Assembly (NCBI GenBank): GCA_022767745.1
Contig: JALENN010000009.1
Location: forward strand, 124,001 to 188,000
Length of the DNA stretch: 64,000 nucleotides
From: Alistipes sp.
Lineage (GTDB): Bacteria > Bacteroidota > Bacteroidia > Bacteroidales > Rikenellaceae
Reading direction: 5' to 3'
The notes under the pieces were generated by a model that searched no databases, was not told where the DNA came from, and saw only the letters and a program-made list of their open reading frames with translations. The stretch's first letter is position 1. Every line of letters starts with the position of its first letter. This document shows, piece by piece, positions 62,433 to 64,000 of this stretch. The translations under genes and the position numbers were made by a program.

Positions 62433-62476
62433 TTACAAAGTTACCATTTTTTCGACAGGAAATGTTAACTTTGTAA
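62433..62476. promoter_or_regulatory. Mirror-image divergent promoters of mazG and the GH20 gene
   Basis: TTACAAAGTTACCATTT (62433-62449) and AAATGTTAACTTTGTAA (62460-62476) are inverted copies matching at 16 of 17 positions. Each contains TAACTTTG reading outward (minus 62436-62443, plus 62466-62473), with only 10 bp between the arms. Confidence 0.7.
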
Positions 62477-62494
62477 CAGATAAATTTCAAAAAT

Positions 62495-64000
62495 ATGATG
62501 ATCAGGCATTTGCTTGCGGCCATCTCCGCGTTGGTGCTCGTCGTCGGCCCGTCTGTGGCCGTGGCGGAGAATATCGTGCCCGAACCTCGAAGCTATGAGA
62601 AAAGGAACGGAGTATTTACCATACTAACAACAACTAAGATTACACACTACCCTGAACTCCGTTCCTTGGCAAAGTACCTGGCGGAATTTCTTCCGCTCCC
62701 GGTTCGTGAATATAACGGAGAGGCTGGCGGCGATATTGTGTTGCGGCTGAATAAAAATTTGGCCGACGAGGAGTACCGTCTCAGCATCGGCGAGCAGGGC
62801 ATCGTGATCGAGGGCGGCGCCTATGGCGGTGCCTTCAACGGCGTGGAGACCCTTCTGCAGCTGCTGCCCGCAAAGGTATATTCAGGTGCGATGGCGCTGC
62901 CCGTGATGGTGGGGTGCTGCGAGGTAGAGGATGCCCCGCGCTTTGCCTACCGCGGTTTCATGCTCGACGTCAGCCGCACGTGGATGACGGCCGGCGAGGT
63001 GAAGCGTTTCATCGCCGTGATGGCCCACCACAAGATCAACAAGCTGCACTTCCATCTCACCGACGACGAGGGGTGGCGTGTCGAGATCCTCTCGCATCCC
63101 GAACTGGCCGAGGTGGGAGGCTTCCGCGGCGGTGACTCGCCCGTGGCGGCCATCTACGGCAAGTGGGGCGAGCGCTACGGCGGTTACTACACGCAGCAGG
63201 AGCTGCGCGACATAGTCGATTATGCCGCCGTGCGCAATGTCGAGATCATCCCCGAGATCGACCTGCCGGGACACAGCCGCGACCTTGCGAAGGTGATGCC
63301 CGGGGTGTTGTGCAACTACGAACCAACGCTAACGGCGTCGGCCGGATATGACCGCCGCAACGTGCTTTGCGCTGCGAAGGAGTCTAACTACACCCTGTTG
63401 AAGGATATTTTGGGCGAGATAGCGGCGATATTCCCCTCGCGGTATATCCATATCGGCGGCGACGAGGTCGCCTTCTCGCAGTGGCTTGAGTGTCCCGACT
63501 GCAAGGCGCTGATGGCGGCCCGGGGCATGAAGGACGGCGAGGAGCTGCAGGCCCTGTTCATGGGCCGCCTTGCGGAGATAGTCGAGGGACTGGGAAAAGT
63601 TCCCTGCGTATGGAACGAGGCCGTTGCCGGCGGGCGCTTCACGCGCACCTCGCAGGTGTATGGATGGGAGAGCATAGCGGCTGCGCGCAAGGCTGCGGCT
63701 GACGGCTATCAGACGGTGGTGATGCCGGGGCAGTACTTCTACTTCGACATGCGCCAGAGCCAGCGCGAGGACGGACATATATGGGCCGCGATATTCGACG
63801 CGCGCAAATGCTACTCGTTCGACTTCACGGAGCAGGGCTTTACGGCCGACGAGATGCGCAACGTGCAGGGCGTCGAGGCGAGCTTCTTCAGCGAGGCCTA
63901 TCTCGCGCACCGCGGCATGGAGCCCGATTACCTCTATTATATGACCTATCCGCGCATCTGCTCGCTGAGCGAGATAGGGTGGTGCGGCGACAGCCGTTCG
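62495..64000 (+). CDS. Exported beta-N-acetylhexosaminidase (GH20), 3' end outside the window
   Basis: 502 residues seen, frame open to the window end. The signal peptide (1-24) ends VAVA before ENIVPEPRSYEKRNG. After a GH20b-like N-terminal domain comes YRGFMLDVSRTWMTAGEVKR, then HLTDDEGWRVEI and IPEIDLPGHS, and the catalytic pair Asp323-Glu324 in HIGGDEV. It removes terminal GlcNAc or GalNAc from host or bacterial glycans by substrate-assisted catalysis. The stretch 62597-62660 is notably AT-rich and holds a 12-bp inverted repeat. Transcription starts about 15 nt before the ATG. Confidence 0.93.
   Translation, partial: MMIRHLLAAISALVLVVGPSVAVAENIVPEPRSYEKRNGVFTILTTTKITHYPELRSLAKYLAEFLPLPVREYNGEAGGDIVLRLNKNLADEEYRLSIGEQGIVIEGGAYGGAFNGVETLLQLLPAKVYSGAMALPVMVGCCEVEDAPRFAYRGFMLDVSRTWMTAGEVKRFIAVMAHHKINKLHFHLTDDEGWRVEILSHPELAEVGGFRGGDSPVAAIYGKWGERYGGYYTQQELRDIVDYAAVRNVEIIPEIDLPGHSRDLAKVMPGVLCNYEPTLTASAGYDRRNVLCAAKESNYTLLKDILGEIAAIFPSRYIHIGGDEVAFSQWLECPDCKALMAARGMKDGEELQALFMGRLAEIVEGLGKVPCVWNEAVAGGRFTRTSQVYGWESIAAARKAAADGYQTVVMPGQYFYFDMRQSQREDGHIWAAIFDARKCYSFDFTEQGFTADEMRNVQGVEASFFSEAYLAHRGMEPDYLYYMTYPRICSLSEIGWCGDSRS

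Noticed and set aside
1..64000. CRISPR array, prophage, integrase, insertion sequence, rRNA operon
   Set aside because: No regularly spaced direct repeats, no recombinase or phage structural genes, no terminal inverted repeats with target duplications, and no rRNA-like sequence were seen.

Overview
The window comes from a GC-rich member of the Bacteroidales, most likely an Alistipes-like (Rikenellaceae) gut anaerobe. The signs are a SusC/SusD pair, several outer-membrane beta-barrel receptors with an N-terminal carboxypeptidase-regulatory-like domain, promoters with the Bacteroidetes -7 element TAnnTTTG, a complex I operon lacking nuoEFG, NfnAB, and tRNA genes without an encoded CCA end. It reads as core chromosome. 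I see no insertion sequence, integrase, phage gene, CRISPR array or rRNA.

Layout. 0-12.5 kb: the first codons of a gene leaving to the left, two outer-membrane beta-barrel receptors facing each other across a shared terminator, a SusD/SusC pair and a serine beta-lactamase-family protein. 12.7-18.7 kb: a YitT membrane protein with a structured leader, four small genes (two GNATs, a PNPOx-like protein, a uracil-DNA-glycosylase-fold protein), an S9 peptidase and a nucleotidyltransferase-fold protein. 18.8-28.6 kb: nuoABCDHIJKLMN on the minus strand, with C and D fused. 29.5-38.7 kb, all plus strand: a PhoB/PhoR-like two-component pair, a stand-alone PhoU-like (DUF47) protein, a Pit phosphate transporter with its own PhoU-like tail, a nucleoside hydrolase, Rho with a long disordered insertion, and an S1/P1 nuclease. 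38.9-47.7 kb: tRNA-Leu, miaA, a pRiA4b ORF-3-like protein, an exported TIM-barrel protein, ppa-sdaA, an acyltransferase, a MATE transporter, and tRNA-Gln, -Val and -Asn. 47.8-55 kb: a DUF1573 protein, NfnAB, a GH78-like rhamnosidase and a nucleoside permease. 55.1-61 kb: a beta-barrel receptor, a small Spy/DUF4890-like protein, a LytTR regulator and a LytS-type kinase. 61-64 kb: a gamma-carbonic anhydrase, mazG, and a GH20 hexosaminidase cut by the window end.

The most unusual material is the 55.1-61 kb signalling locus. Three promoters carry the same layout: a -7 element, then exactly 33 bp upstream a 13-bp repeat close to GGTGAAACGACCA (plus-strand reading), then a second copy 21-22 bp further on. 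Two belong to the genes beside the LytTR pair. The third lies about 52 kb away in front of the paralogous receptor at 2817-5687. All three target proteins end in Gly/Pro-rich tails. The kinase has a periplasmic segment that by eye resembles the OB-fold RNA-binding domain of Rho. I infer an undescribed envelope-sensing regulon.

A second unexplained structure is a 92-93 bp element in two diverged copies (40591-40683 and 44960-45051). Each has a -7 element at both ends and a hairpin in the middle that keeps its pairing through compensatory changes.

Metabolic links: NfnAB exchanges electrons among NADH, NADPH and ferredoxin, while the complex I lacks the NADH module and probably takes electrons from another donor. 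Secreted nuclease, nucleoside hydrolase, nucleoside permease and phosphate uptake genes suggest nucleic-acid and phosphate scavenging.
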